Positions 21,249 to 28,228 of a stretch of DNA of 64,000 nucleotides are shown here, in pieces. The notes beneath the pieces were generated by a model. That model was not told the DNA's origin. It was given only the letters and a program-made list of their open reading frames with translations, and searched no databases. Made by a program: the position numbers and the translations under genes. Position 1 is the first letter of the stretch. Each line of letters opens with the position of its first letter. Origin of the DNA: Zoogloea sp. (GTDB lineage: Bacteria; Pseudomonadota; Gammaproteobacteria; Burkholderiales; Rhodocyclaceae); NCBI RefSeq assembly GCF_028689785.1, contig NZ_JAQVCN010000015.1, positions 1 through 64,000 of the forward strand, read 5' to 3'.

Positions 21249-22090
21249 CAGCCGCCAATCGCCTCGGGGTCAGGCATGCGTTCGACGAGCAGGGAATGAA
21301 CGCGCCGGCTGTCGGCCCGCAGCACCTGAAAACGCAGGCCTTCGAGCTCGACGATCTCGTTGCGCTTGGGCAGACGCCCCAGCTTGCGGATCAGCAGGCC
21401 GCCGACGGTATCGTATTCGGCATCGCTGAAGGTGGTGGCGAAGGCTTCGTTGAAGTCTTCGATCTCGGTCGCCGCCTTGACCCGGTACCGCCCGGCCTGA
21501 TCGAGGCGGATGTTGTCGGCGGTCTCGTCGAAATCGTATTCGTCCTCGATGTCGCCAACGATCTGCTCAAGCACGTCCTCGATGGTGACCAGCCCGGCCA
21601 CACCGCCATACTCGTCCACCACGATGGCCATGTGATTGCGGCTGACCCGAAAATCCCGCAACAGCACGTTGAGGCGCTTGGACTCCGGCACGAAGACGGC
21701 CGGGCGCAGCATGTCACGCAAATTGAAAGATTCGCCGGCAAAGACGCGCAGGAGATCCTTGGCCAGGAGGATGCCGGCCACGTCGTCCTTGTTCTCACCG
21801 ATGACGGGAAAACGGGAATGGGCCGCGCCGATGGCGAAGCGGGTGATGTCCTCGACAGAATCGTCGAGACAGACAACGTCCATCTGTGCCCGCGGGACCA
21901 TCACGTCCCGCACCTGCATCTCGGAAACCTGCAGGGCACCTTCAATGATCGCCAGTGCATCCGCATCAAACAGATTGCGGTCGTGGGCGGAATGCAGGAG
22001 GTGCAGCAACTCTTCCCGGTCTTCCGGCTCCCGGGTCAGGAGGGCGGAAAGCCGTTCAAGCAAGGACGGTTTACTACTGGAGGGTTCCAT
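21248..22090 (-). CDS. corC: CorC/HlyC-type CBS-domain transporter accessory protein
   Basis: 280 residues from the ATG at 22090, chosen because family members begin shortly before SLLERLSALL; upstream codons to 22156 fall in an inverted repeat and look non-coding. Two CBS domains (about 60-185, with VMVPRAQMDVV and FPVIGENKDDVAGILLAKDLL) are followed by the CorC_HlyC domain (VGGLLIRKLGRLPKRNE). This is the soluble short form, implicated in magnesium/cobalt homeostasis. No strong Shine-Dalgarno is seen, so the start is moderately sure. Confidence 0.9.
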   Translation of the reverse strand: MEPSSSKPSLLERLSALLTREPEDREELLHLLHSAHDRNLFDADALAIIEGALQVSEMQVRDVMVPRAQMDVVCLDDSVEDITRFAIGAAHSRFPVIGENKDDVAGILLAKDLLRVFAGESFNLRDMLRPAVFVPESKRLNVLLRDFRVSRNHMAIVVDEYGGVAGLVTIEDVLEQIVGDIEDEYDFDETADNIRLDQAGRYRVKAATEIEDFNEAFATTFSDAEYDTVGGLLIRKLGRLPKRNEIVELEGLRFQVLRADSRRVHSLLVERMPDPEAIGG

Positions 22091-22112
22091 AAAAAAGGTG
22101 GATGAGAAATGG

Positions 22113-22159
22113 GCCATGGGCGATGGAGACCGCTGCTGCATCCCTCCATCGCCCATGGC
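22113..22159. repeat. 16-bp perfect inverted repeat between ybeY and corC
   Basis: Arms at 22113-22128 (GCCATGGGCGATGGAG) and 22144-22159 are exact reverse complements around a 15-base loop. Lying just upstream of corC inside an operon, it could form a strong mRNA hairpin. It is not related in sequence to the REP-like elements elsewhere in the window. Confidence 0.8.
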
Positions 22160-22178
22160 GCATTGCTCACCTCACCAC

Positions 22179-22661
22179 TCAGCGCTCCCCCGCGTACGGG
22201 TCGGCATAGCCCAGACTGGCCAGAATCTGGCGTTCCCGGGCTTCCATGTCGTCGGCTTCGGCGTCTTCCAGGTGGTCAAAACCTTGCAAATGCAGCATAC
22301 CATGCACGGATAAGTGGGCGTAATGCGCGTCCAGGGCCTTGCCCTGCTCGGCAGCCTCCCGCTCCACCACCTGCCGGCACAGCACCAGATCGCCCATCAG
22401 GGGCAGGCCTTCGGGCAAGGGCATGTCATCCCCCTCACCATAGGCGAAGGTCAGCACATTGGTGGCGTAATCCTTGCCACGGTAGTCCCGGTTCAGCTCG
22501 CGCGCCTCCTCCTCGTCGACGATGCGCACGGTAACGCGCGCCGCACCGGGCTCGGCGGCGCGCAACCAGCGGCGAAATTCGACCCGGGAAGGTACGCCGT
22601 CGCGGTTACAGGCGTATTGCACGGACAAGTCGAGGCGGCGGGGCAGCTTGATGTCGCTCAT
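22179..22661 (-). CDS. ybeY: Endoribonuclease YbeY
   Basis: 160 residues. YbeY is a zinc-dependent RNase needed for 16S rRNA 3' processing and ribosome quality control. The metal site [15 protein letters not shown] gives the H-x3-H-x5-H signature near residue 120. The conserved [17 protein letters not shown] segment precedes it. The start overlaps the phoH stop by 4 bp, the usual phoH-ybeY coupling. Confidence 0.95.
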   Translation of the reverse strand: MSDIKLPRRLDLSVQYACNRDGVPSRVEFRRWLRAAEPGAARVTVRIVDEEEARELNRDYRGKDYATNVLTFAYGEGDDMPLPEGLPLMGDLVLCRQVVEREAAEQGKALDAHYAHLSVHGMLHLQGFDHLEDAEADDMEARERQILASLGYADPYAGER

Positions 22662-23662
22662 TGTTGCTGGGTCTGCTGTTGCTGATTGTTGTGTTGGGGC
22701 ACTGCCTGCGCCGCACTACGCTGGCCGTGCTTCTCATAGGCATCGACGATGCGGGCTACCAGCGGGTGGCGCACCACATCCTCCTTGAGGAAGCGGGTAA
22801 AGGCCACCCCACGCACGTCGGCCAGCACTTGCGCAGCCTCCGCCAGGCCGCTCTTCTGGCCGCGGGGCAGGTCCACCTGGGTCAGGTCGCCGGTGATCAC
22901 CGCCCGGGAGCCAATACCGATGCGGGTCAGGAACATCTTCATCTGCTCCGGCGAGGTGTTCTGGGCCTCGTCGAGGATGATGAAGGCCCGGGACAGGGTA
23001 CGGCCACGCATGAAGGCCAGAGGTGCGATCTCGATGCAGCCGCGCTCGAACAGCTTGGCCACCCGCTCGAAACCCATCAGATCGTAGAGGGCGTCATAGA
23101 GCGGGCGCAGATAGGGGTCAACCTTCTGGGCCAGATCGCCGGGCAGGAAACCCAGGCGCTCCCCCGCCTCCACCGCCGGGCGGGTAAGAACGATGCGCTC
23201 CACGTGCTCGCGCTCGAAGGCATCCACGGCGCTCGCAACAGCCAGGTAGGTCTTGCCGGTACCCGCAGGGCCGATGCCAAAGGTAATGTCATGCTCCTGG
23301 ATCTGGCGGATGTAATCCACCTGCCGGGGCGTGCGGCCGTGCAACTCGCTCTTGCGGGTCATCAGCACCGGCGCGGGCCCACCGCCCTGGCCCAGCTTGA
23401 CCACCTCGATCAGGCCCAGCTGGATGTCATCCACCGACAGGGCCTCGTCGGATTTCTCGTAGAAGTGGCGCAGGGCACGCGCCGCATGATGCATCTGGGG
23501 TGCCGCGCCATGCAGCGTGAAACGCTCGCTGCGGCGGGCGATAGTGACGTCGAAGGCGGTCTCGATCTGACGGATGTTCTCGTCAAGCGCCCCGCACAGA
23601 TTGGCGAGGCGCACGTTGTCGAGGGGATGCAGGACGATTTCCGTGGGCTTCATTGGCCGCAT
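22658..23662 (-). CDS. phoH: PhoH-family ATPase (YbeZ)
   Basis: 334 residues from the ATG at 23662; an in-frame ATG at 23653 ([10 protein letters not shown]) is an equally good start because neither has a clear ribosome site. The Walker A motif is [13 protein letters not shown], Walker B is [10 protein letters not shown], and the middle [19 protein letters not shown] is the PhoH signature. YbeZ partners YbeY in rRNA maturation. The C-terminal tail is a glutamine-rich run absent from the core domain. Confidence 0.94.
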   Translation of the reverse strand: MRPMKPTEIVLHPLDNVRLANLCGALDENIRQIETAFDVTIARRSERFTLHGAAPQMHHAARALRHFYEKSDEALSVDDIQLGLIEVVKLGQGGGPAPVLMTRKSELHGRTPRQVDYIRQIQEHDITFGIGPAGTGKTYLAVASAVDAFEREHVERIVLTRPAVEAGERLGFLPGDLAQKVDPYLRPLYDALYDLMGFERVAKLFERGCIEIAPLAFMRGRTLSRAFIILDEAQNTSPEQMKMFLTRIGIGSRAVITGDLTQVDLPRGQKSGLAEAAQVLADVRGVAFTRFLKEDVVRHPLVARIVDAYEKHGQRSAAQAVPQHNNQQQQTQQQ

Positions 23663-23708
23663 GCTGCCAGACTGAAGCCCGCCGGGGAAGGGAAAACCAT
23701 CAAATTCG

Positions 23709-25043
23709 TCAATCCCGCGTCACGATCTCGCCGCGCAGAGAATGGGGCAGCGCCGAAACGATGCTCACATCAACAAAGTGCCCGACCAGACGCGGGTTGC
23801 CGGCGAAGTTGACCACCCGGTTGTTATCGGTGCGGCCGGCAAGCTCGTTCGGATCCTTCTTCGATGGCCCTTCAACGAGGATGCGCTGCACCGACCCGAC
23901 CATACCGGCACTGATCGTCGCGGCATGCTCCTCGATGCGCTTCTGCAGGCGCGACAAACGCGCCAGCTTGACGTCCTGGGGCGTGTCGTCGGCCAGATCG
24001 GCGGCTGGGGTGCCCGGGCGGGAGCTGTAAACAAAGCTGAAGGACGTGTCGAAGCCCAGATCCTCGATGAGCTTCATGGTGGCCTCGAAGTCCGCCTCGG
24101 TCTCGCCTGGGAAACCGACGATGAAATCGGACGACAGGGAGATGTCCGGCCGCGCCGCGCGCAGCTTGCGCACCAGCGACTTGTATTCGATCACCGTGTA
24201 GCCCCGCTTCATGGCCGCCAGCACCCGGTCGGAACCAGCCTGCACGGGCAGGTGCAGGTGCGACACCAGCTTGGGCAGGCGGGTGTAGGCGTCCACCACG
24301 CGCTGGGTCATCTCCCGGGGATGGGAAGTGGTGTAGCGGATGCGCTCAATGCCGGGGATGTCATGCACGCACTCCAGCAGGAAGGCAAAGTCGGCCATCT
24401 CGCCGTCTTCCCCGTCCACAGGCGCACGCCAGGCGTTCACGTTCTGCCCCAGCAGGGTCACTTCCTTGACGCCCTGGGCCACCAGCCCCGCCACCTCGGC
24501 CAGCACATCGGCCAGGGGGCGGTAGATCTCGTCACCCCGGGTGTAGGGCACGATGCAGAAAGTGCAGTACTTGGAGCAACCCTCCATGATCGACACGAAG
24601 GCGCTCGCCCCCTCCACCCGGGCCGGCGGCAGGTTGTCGAACTTCTCGATCTCGGGAAAGGAGATATCCACCTGGGAACGCCCCGACGCCTTGCGCTCGG
24701 CGATCAGCTTGGGCAGGCGATGCAGGGTCTGAGGCCCGAACACCAGGTCGACGTAAGGGGCCCGCGCCACGATGGCCTCCCCCTCCTGGCTGGCCACGCA
24801 GCCGCCCACACCGATGATCAGATTGGGGTTCTTCTGCTTGAGGTGCTTGACCCGCCCCAGATCATGGAAGACCTTTTCCTGAGCTTTCTCGCGCACGGAG
24901 CACGTATTGAAGAGGATCACGTCCGCCTCTTCGGGGTTGTCCGTCTTCTCCAGCCCATCAGCCGCCCCGAGCACATCCGCCATCTTGTCCGAGTCGTACT
25001 CGTTCATCTGACAACCGAAGGTGCGGATATAAAGCTTTTTCAT
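23709..25043 (-). CDS. miaB: tRNA-2-methylthio-N6-dimethylallyladenosine synthase
   Basis: 444 residues from the ATG at 25043 ([21 protein letters not shown]); a GTG/ATG extension to 25067 is less likely. The N-terminal UPF0004 domain holds three cysteines for the auxiliary 4Fe-4S cluster. The radical-SAM loop is [18 protein letters not shown] (CxxxCxxC). A C-terminal TRAM domain ends the protein. MiaB methylthiolates i6A37 of UNN-reading tRNAs. It is divergent from the tRNA-Met gene and heads the miaB-phoH-ybeY-corC-lnt string. Confidence 0.96.
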   Translation of the reverse strand: MKKLYIRTFGCQMNEYDSDKMADVLGAADGLEKTDNPEEADVILFNTCSVREKAQEKVFHDLGRVKHLKQKNPNLIIGVGGCVASQEGEAIVARAPYVDLVFGPQTLHRLPKLIAERKASGRSQVDISFPEIEKFDNLPPARVEGASAFVSIMEGCSKYCTFCIVPYTRGDEIYRPLADVLAEVAGLVAQGVKEVTLLGQNVNAWRAPVDGEDGEMADFAFLLECVHDIPGIERIRYTTSHPREMTQRVVDAYTRLPKLVSHLHLPVQAGSDRVLAAMKRGYTVIEYKSLVRKLRAARPDISLSSDFIVGFPGETEADFEATMKLIEDLGFDTSFSFVYSSRPGTPAADLADDTPQDVKLARLSRLQKRIEEHAATISAGMVGSVQRILVEGPSKKDPNELAGRTDNNRVVNFAGNPRLVGHFVDVSIVSALPHSLRGEIVTRD

Positions 25044-25049
25044 CACGTG

Positions 25050-25078
25050 TTGACCAAGAACCATCAAACCCCTATTAT
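25050..25078 (+). promoter_or_regulatory. Sigma-70-type promoter of tRNA-Met
   Basis: TTGACC (25050-25055) and TATTAT (25073-25078) are separated by exactly 17 bp, with a start expected near 25085, about 8 bp before the tRNA. The region overlaps the 5' end of miaB; the same bases read TATAAT on the other strand. Confidence 0.75.
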
Positions 25079-25092
25079 AGCGGGCTTCGGTT

Positions 25093-25169
25093 GGTGATGT
25101 AGCTCAGATGGTTAGAGCGATGGATTCATAACCCATAGGTCGGCGGTTCGACTCCGCCCATCACCACCA
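25093..25169 (+). tRNA. tRNA-Met (CAU), elongator
   Basis: A 77-nt cloverleaf with encoded CCA. The acceptor strands GGTGATG and CATCACC pair over 7 bp, the D arm is GCTCAGATGGTTAGAGC, the anticodon CAT is at 25127-25129, and the T arm GGCGGTTCGACTCCGCC is intact. The first base pair is G-C, so this is the elongator rather than the initiator type. It is the integration site of the downstream element; its 3' half from 25122 is duplicated at 38580-38627. Confidence 0.96.
25122..25169 (+). repeat. attL: 48-bp tRNA-Met 3' half
   Basis: Identical over 48 bp to 38580-38627, spanning from the anticodon arm to the encoded CCA. The base before it differs (T here, C at the right copy), as does the base after. 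This is the expected footprint of a tyrosine-integrase recombination into a tRNA gene whose function is restored by the incoming copy. Confidence 0.93.
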
Positions 25170-25185
25170 ATAAATTCAAGCACTT

Positions 25186-25213
25186 AGGCCAATCCTCCGG
25201 GGTTGGCCTTTTT
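25186..25213 (+). terminator. Rho-independent terminator after tRNA-Met
   Basis: Stem AGGCCAATCC/GGGTTGGCCT with a TCCG loop, followed by TTTTT. A near copy lies at 38642-38670 beyond attR, so both tRNA-end copies are followed by matching terminators. Confidence 0.88.
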
Positions 25214-25225
25214 GCTTTTGGCGGT

Positions 25226-25247
25226 CATTGCTCCCCCATTGCTCCCG
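25226..25247 (+). repeat. Left copy of terminal tandem 10-mers, putative integrase arm sites
   Basis: Two tandem copies of CATTGCTCCC one base apart, identical over 22 bp to 38442-38463 at the other end of the element. Location just inside both att sites and the tandem form fit arm-type integrase binding sites. Confidence 0.6.
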
Positions 25248-25296
25248 TAGCGTTCAACACCGATGCATGAGGGGAACCCGCCCGCCATCGCCATCA

Positions 25297-25323
25297 AAGA
25301 AAAACCCGCCACTTGGGCGGGTT
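25297..25323 (-). terminator. Rho-independent terminator, leftward end of element operon
   Basis: Read on the minus strand: stem AACCCGCC/GGCGGGTT followed by TTTTTCTTT. It would stop leftward element transcripts before they reach tRNA-Met antisense. It lies about 90 bp inside the element's terminal repeats. Confidence 0.8.
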
Positions 25324-25342
25324 CCTTGTTGTCGCTTCATCC

Positions 25343-25366
25343 TGGTGCGGACGGAGAGATCCGAAC
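25343..25366 (-). other. Fragment resembling the 3' end of a tRNA-Leu
   Basis: On the minus strand the bases read TTCGGATCTCTCCGTCCGCACCA-like sequence, matching the T-loop, T-stem 3' strand and acceptor 3' strand with CCA of a leucine tRNA. The 5' half of the T stem does not pair, so no cloverleaf forms. It may be an attachment-site relic carried from another integration site. Confidence 0.4.
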
Positions 25367-25385
25367 CAACACCCTTGAAGCCCCA

Positions 25386-25595
25386 TCACCACCTCGGATC
25401 ATTCGCCGCCACGCTATCCAGCTTCGCGCACGCCCAGCGCCTGATCCGTAGCAGTGCCTCCGCCCAACTCCGGGGCGTCAGTAGCCGCCAAGCCGCTTCA
25501 GGATGCGGCCAGATCCGACGCACCCGGAACATGAGGATGTCGGGCTGCGACAGGTCCGCCGGGTTGGCCTCGTGGCCCACCTGGTACAGAACCAC
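25386..25595 (-). pseudogene. Probable remnant of a phage-type gene, unknown function
   Basis: This frame reads VVLYQVGHEANPADL and MFRVRRIWPHPEAAWRLL, then WAEALLRIRRWACAKLD, with natural composition. GTG at 25595 is the only plausible start, but the same frame stays open, without any ATG, back to the stop of the next gene (about 25750), including the hairpin at 25670-25688. I read it as the C-terminal part of a larger element protein that has lost its start, though translation coupled to the upstream gene cannot be excluded. No domain is recognised. Confidence 0.4.
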
Positions 25596-25669
25596 GTAGG
25601 CCGGCAGCCCGGAGCGCCGGGCGGTACTGGTTCGATCCGAGTACCGTTGAAGGTGGTCAGAACCAACGA

Positions 25670-25688
25670 ACCCGCCACGTGGGCGGGT
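25670..25688 (-). terminator. Hairpin downstream of the 252-aa unknown gene
   Basis: ACCCGCC/GGCGGGT stem on the minus strand followed by a T-rich but interrupted tract (TTCGTTGGTTCT). It shares its stem sequence with the stronger terminator at 25297-25323. It may be an attenuating hairpin rather than a full terminator. Confidence 0.45.
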
Positions 25689-25740
25689 CGGTCGGTTGAG
25701 AATCGCCCTTACAAGGCGAATGTCGGCGCCGATGTCGCTG

Positions 25741-26499
25741 TCAGCTCAAAAAGAGGCGGCCCCTTGCGCCGTCAAGCGGTACAAGGCTGCCAATCGTCTT
25801 CGCCAGAAAGGCTTGATACCGCTCGTCTAGCCTTGCGGCACATCCCCGCACACGACTTTTGTTTGCGATCGATAGCGTAAGGGCGGACGCGGGGCAAGGG
25901 TTTATCCGCTCAAACGTTAGAGCCCACGTGCCACGACCGACCATCTCAAGCGTCCACTTGAAGCCGTCGCCGAATCCACTCCTGCGCTCTCCGGTGGCTG
26001 ATGTCTTTCTACCCTTTGGAAAGTCCTCTGCCTGAACGGCTCCGTGCTTGATCATCGCGGCCTTCGTTCCCCTGATGGTCAATTTGTTGTTGTCCAGCGA
26101 GGAGGTGCGCGATAGACCATCAAACTCGTCCAGCGACAGAACGTCGATCGCGCTGACGACGTCCGAACTTTTGGCGGTTCTTTCGACGTTGCGTTCCTCG
26201 ATCTTGTCTCGAAGGAATACGGTGTAAAGCGATGCACCTACGCGCCAAATGTATCGTGCGTCATTGGCTGAATCGACATACTTGACATTGCCATCCGTTG
26301 GAAAATCATCGCCCGGCCAGTACCCGCCCCGCGCCACCTGATCGCGGGTGCCTGTGATGACGACCGCACCCACATAGCGCCGTATCTCCAATTTGCTTGC
26401 AGGCGATTTTGCTCGAGAGGGCGCACCCGCCGTCCGGCTTCCGCCGCGCTTCGGTGATCCGTTGGTATCAGCCGGGGCGTGCTTGCGTGCGGCGCTCAT
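25741..26499 (-). CDS. Element protein of unknown function, 252 aa
   Basis: 252 residues starting at an ATG with GGGAGGG 6 bp upstream. A basic, disordered N-terminus (about 1-35, rich in Lys, Ser, Ala and Pro) precedes a mixed alpha/beta region (EIRRYVGAVVITGTRDQ, RYIWRVGASLYTVFLRDKIEER, LTIRGTKAAMIKHGAVQ). No signal peptide, membrane segment, cysteine pair or catalytic motif is evident. Neighbours are element genes of unknown role. It is somewhat less GC-rich than the host genes. Function not recognised. Confidence 0.65.
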   Translation of the reverse strand: MSAARKHAPADTNGSPKRGGSRTAGAPSRAKSPASKLEIRRYVGAVVITGTRDQVARGGYWPGDDFPTDGNVKYVDSANDARYIWRVGASLYTVFLRDKIEERNVERTAKSSDVVSAIDVLSLDEFDGLSRTSSLDNNKLTIRGTKAAMIKHGAVQAEDFPKGRKTSATGERRSGFGDGFKWTLEMVGRGTWALTFERINPCPASALTLSIANKSRVRGCAARLDERYQAFLAKTIGSLVPLDGARGRLFLS

Positions 26500-26581
26500 G
26501 CTGCGGCCCTCCCAGCGAAGGCCAGGGCCGGGCCGGCGAAGCGGCGGATGGTGTGGTACAGGGCGAAGCGGGTCCGGGCGC

Positions 26582-27010
26582 TCATTGGGTCACCCCGCGC
26601 AGCATGTCGATGGCAGCTTTCTCGGCTTGCGTACGAGATTCATTGGCGAGGCGCTGCGCCTCGTCGCGTGCAGCTAGGTCTGCTTCGGCGTAGCTTTCGA
26701 GTCCTGCGCCTTCTTGGCCCGGATCTTCATGAGCGCAAAGGCCGCGGCCTTCTTGCGCTGCTCGGGGTTGAGCTTGCTCAGGCGCTCCCTGACTTTCTCG
26801 AAAGCCTGTGCCGTCGATGGCTTCATTGATATCCCCCTCAGAAAACCCCAGTGCGCGCATTTGTTCGTCTGCGGAGAGTATGCGCGCATCGGCCAGATCA
26901 ATATCAGGCCGAACGGAAAACAGCGAAGCCCCTTGGGGCGCGCAGGGGAAGAACGGGTGTTTTGCGGTGAAGGGGCTGGGCGTGGAGAGGCCCGGAGTGG
27001 TGGCGTGCAT
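26582..27010 (-). CDS. C4-RNA-controlled element protein of unknown function, 142 aa
   Basis: Start at 27010 is fixed by AAGGAG 7 bp upstream. The N-terminal part (about 25-60, SLFSVRPDIDLADAR) resembles short DUF3077-like proteins found on plasmids and prophages; this is a weak similarity from memory. The last 35 residues (YAEADLAARDEAQRLANESRTQAEKAA) form a natural helix. The central part is glycine- and proline-poor in sense only in the +1 frame, where a 50-residue ORF beginning MKPSTAQAFEKVRERL (26674-26826) looks more protein-like. Either a nested gene or a frameshift is possible. A C4-like RNA precedes it. Confidence 0.55.
   Translation of the reverse strand: MHATTPGLSTPSPFTAKHPFFPCAPQGASLFSVRPDIDLADARILSADEQMRALGFSEGDINEAIDGTGFRESQGAPEQAQPRAAQEGRGLCAHEDPGQEGAGLESYAEADLAARDEAQRLANESRTQAEKAAIDMLRGVTQ
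26674..26826 (-). CDS. Small overlapping ORF, 50 aa, lysine/arginine-rich
   Basis: An ATG inside the preceding reading frame (codons NEA read as ATG AAG) opens a 50-residue frame: MKPSTAQAFEKVRERLSK, then LNPEQRKKAAAFALMKIRAKKAQD. Composition is strongly helical and basic and more natural than the overlapping frame over the same bases. No ribosome site stronger than GGGGGATAT is present upstream. It could be the real product here, with the other frame's tail reached by frameshifting, or a separate coupled gene. Confidence 0.45.
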   Translation of the reverse strand: MKPSTAQAFEKVRERLSKLNPEQRKKAAAFALMKIRAKKAQDSKATPKQT

Positions 27011-27059
27011 GGTGGAGCTCCTTGGTTGCGGACTGCAATTCCGCTGCCCACCGCCAAGC

Positions 27060-27135
27060 GGGCGAGCGGATCCGTGCAGGTTGGCGGACCGGAACCAAGG
27101 AACCGGCAGGGTTTCCCCTCCCGCACGGCCCGCCC
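27060..27135 (-). ncRNA. C4-type antisense RNA
   Basis: On the minus strand an outer stem (GGGCG/CGCCC, then CCGTGC/GCACGG) encloses an AGGG-GAAA-CCCT hairpin and a CCGG-closed loop TTCCTTGGTT, the layout of phage P1/P4 C4 RNAs. The loop is complementary over 9 nt (27093-27101) to the Shine-Dalgarno region of the downstream gene (27019-27027). A second unpaired segment CCGCCAA (27081-27087) is complementary to 27051-27057 in that gene's leader. C4 RNAs repress a co-transcribed downstream gene in exactly this two-contact way. The call rests on motif recall and complementarity, not on a covariance search. Confidence 0.72.
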
Positions 27136-27160
27136 ATAGGCGCTACCATGCTGCGGACGT

Positions 27161-27182
27161 AAAAAAACCGCTCAGGGCGGTT
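27161..27182 (-). terminator. Rho-independent terminator upstream of the C4-like RNA
   Basis: Minus-strand stem AACCGC/GCGGTT with a 5-base loop, followed by seven T. It would end leftward transcripts before the C4 region, implying that C4 and the genes beyond have their own promoter between about 27160 and 27140. The rest of 27183-27390 shows nothing I can name. Confidence 0.75.
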
Positions 27183-27390
27183 GTCCGCCTTGGTATTCCA
27201 GGCCGCCAAGCCTGCGCCGCTGCTGTTTCAGCGGCAGTGGAAGACTATCCGGCCAAGTGCCTAGCGTCAACGGGAGTATTGCCCTCAATCTGGCGCCCAA
27301 TCCGCCGGTGCGTGATGTCAAGAAGCATTTTTCACAGAAACGGCGTGAGCAATCTCGCTGCGTTTCGTCACCCGGAAGCCTATTGTCATG

Positions 27391-27405
27391 TATCCGATAC
27401 GGATA
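27391..27405. promoter_or_regulatory. Operator-like palindrome before the only rightward element gene
   Basis: TATCCG and CGGATA arms flank ATA, about 30 bp before the gene at 27435. It could be a repressor site. An AAAAGGG run follows. Confidence 0.4.
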
Positions 27406-27434
27406 AAAAGGGCGGCATAGTGACTCGGCAGATA

Positions 27435-27776
27435 ATGGAGCGGATGTTGGTGCACCAATACCCGCACTCGATGCGGCACCTTCAGCAGCTGATCATGGAT
27501 GCAGAACGGTGCCAACAAAACCACGGGAAAAAAGGTTGGTTCGGCGGCGACAAGTATCTGCCTGCGCTTGAGCGCTTCCAGAACACGCTGGGGCGCTGTA
27601 TGGTCGCCCTTGTGGATGACGGCAAGCTCGCGAGCTTGAACGATCCTATCGCCACCATCGAAGCGGTGAACGCTGCGATGGGGATGTTTCAGTTGGCCTA
27701 TGACAACTGGCCGGATGGGTTCTCGTTTTGGCGCAGTTATCACGCAGCCTACCGACTTCATCCGCCGCAGATATAA
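27435..27776 (+). CDS. Element protein of unknown function, 113 aa (only rightward gene)
   Basis: 113 residues from the ATG at 27435; GTG at 27420 and ATG at 27444 (with GGAG upstream) are alternatives. Segments MRHLQQLIMDAERCQ, KGWFGGDKYLPALERFQNTLGRCMVALVDDGKL and MGMFQLAYDNWPDGFSFWRSYHAAY give a helical, tryptophan-containing protein with natural composition. It is the only gene on the plus strand within the element and lies tail-to-tail with an excisionase-like gene. In many temperate elements such an opposed gene is regulatory or a cargo (defence or immunity) gene, but no family is recognised. Confidence 0.6.
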   Translation: MERMLVHQYPHSMRHLQQLIMDAERCQQNHGKKGWFGGDKYLPALERFQNTLGRCMVALVDDGKLASLNDPIATIEAVNAAMGMFQLAYDNWPDGFSFWRSYHAAYRLHPPQI

Positions 27777-27788
27777 GCTGCCAATCTG

Positions 27789-28049
27789 TCAGCCACGAAC
27801 TGCGATATCGCTCTCCCGGCGGATTCGTGCCGCCAGGCCTTCCGCATCCGCTACCCTGGTCTTCCCCCGCTTCATTGCCGTCTGGCTGCCGATCTGCTGC
27901 TCCACGTAGCCCAGCACATCCCGTTCCATCAGCACGTAGGCCCGGCCGATCCGCGCGGCTGGGATCTTGCCGTCATTGATCATCCGCCCCAGGGTGACCG
28001 GGTGGATCTTCATCAAGGCAGCGGCGCCCTGCAGGTCGAGGGTGGTCAT
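27789..28049 (-). CDS. Excisionase/MerR-like helix-turn-helix protein, 86 aa
   Basis: 86 residues from the ATG at 28049, which has AAAGGAG upstream and overlaps the preceding stop; the longer frame to 28262 is rejected. LDLQGAAALMKIHPVTLGRMINDGKIPAARIGRAYVLMERDVLGYVE is a winged helix-turn-helix of the excisionase/HTH_17 family, in which the wing (IGRAYVLMERD) follows the recognition helix. A basic tail follows. It could promote excision or regulate the operon. Confidence 0.8.
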   Translation of the reverse strand: MTTLDLQGAAALMKIHPVTLGRMINDGKIPAARIGRAYVLMERDVLGYVEQQIGSQTAMKRGKTRVADAEGLAARIRRESDIAVRG

Positions 28050-28225
28050 TCGGTTGCTCCTTTCTTCGTGGTGTCCGCTTCGGCCTCGCGCTTCAGCTTG
28101 CGCCCGTGCATCACCTTGAGTGACCCCACCAGCTTCTTCCGCTCCTCCTGCGTCAGCCTGGCGAGCGCCGCCCGGCCCTGCTCGATCTGATTGCCGTTCA
28201 TCGGGATCTTGAATCTTTCCGCCAT
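28046..28225 (-). CDS. Small basic element protein, 59 aa
   Basis: A 59-residue frame (MAERFKIPMNGNQIEQGRAA, then LARLTQEERKKLVGSL and KVMHGRKLKREAE) fills the space between the virion-like gene and the HTH gene. GGAGGTG lies 9 bp before the ATG, and the stop overlaps the next ATG (ATGA). Basic and helical; function unknown. It continues the pattern of tightly coupled small genes in this element. Confidence 0.72.
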   Translation of the reverse strand: MAERFKIPMNGNQIEQGRAALARLTQEERKKLVGSLKVMHGRKLKREAEADTTKKGATE

Positions 28226-28228
28226 CGA

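Noticed and set aside
25093-25169. Initiator tRNA-fMet
   Set aside because: The acceptor stem begins with a G-C pair and lacks the initiator's unpaired 1-72 position.
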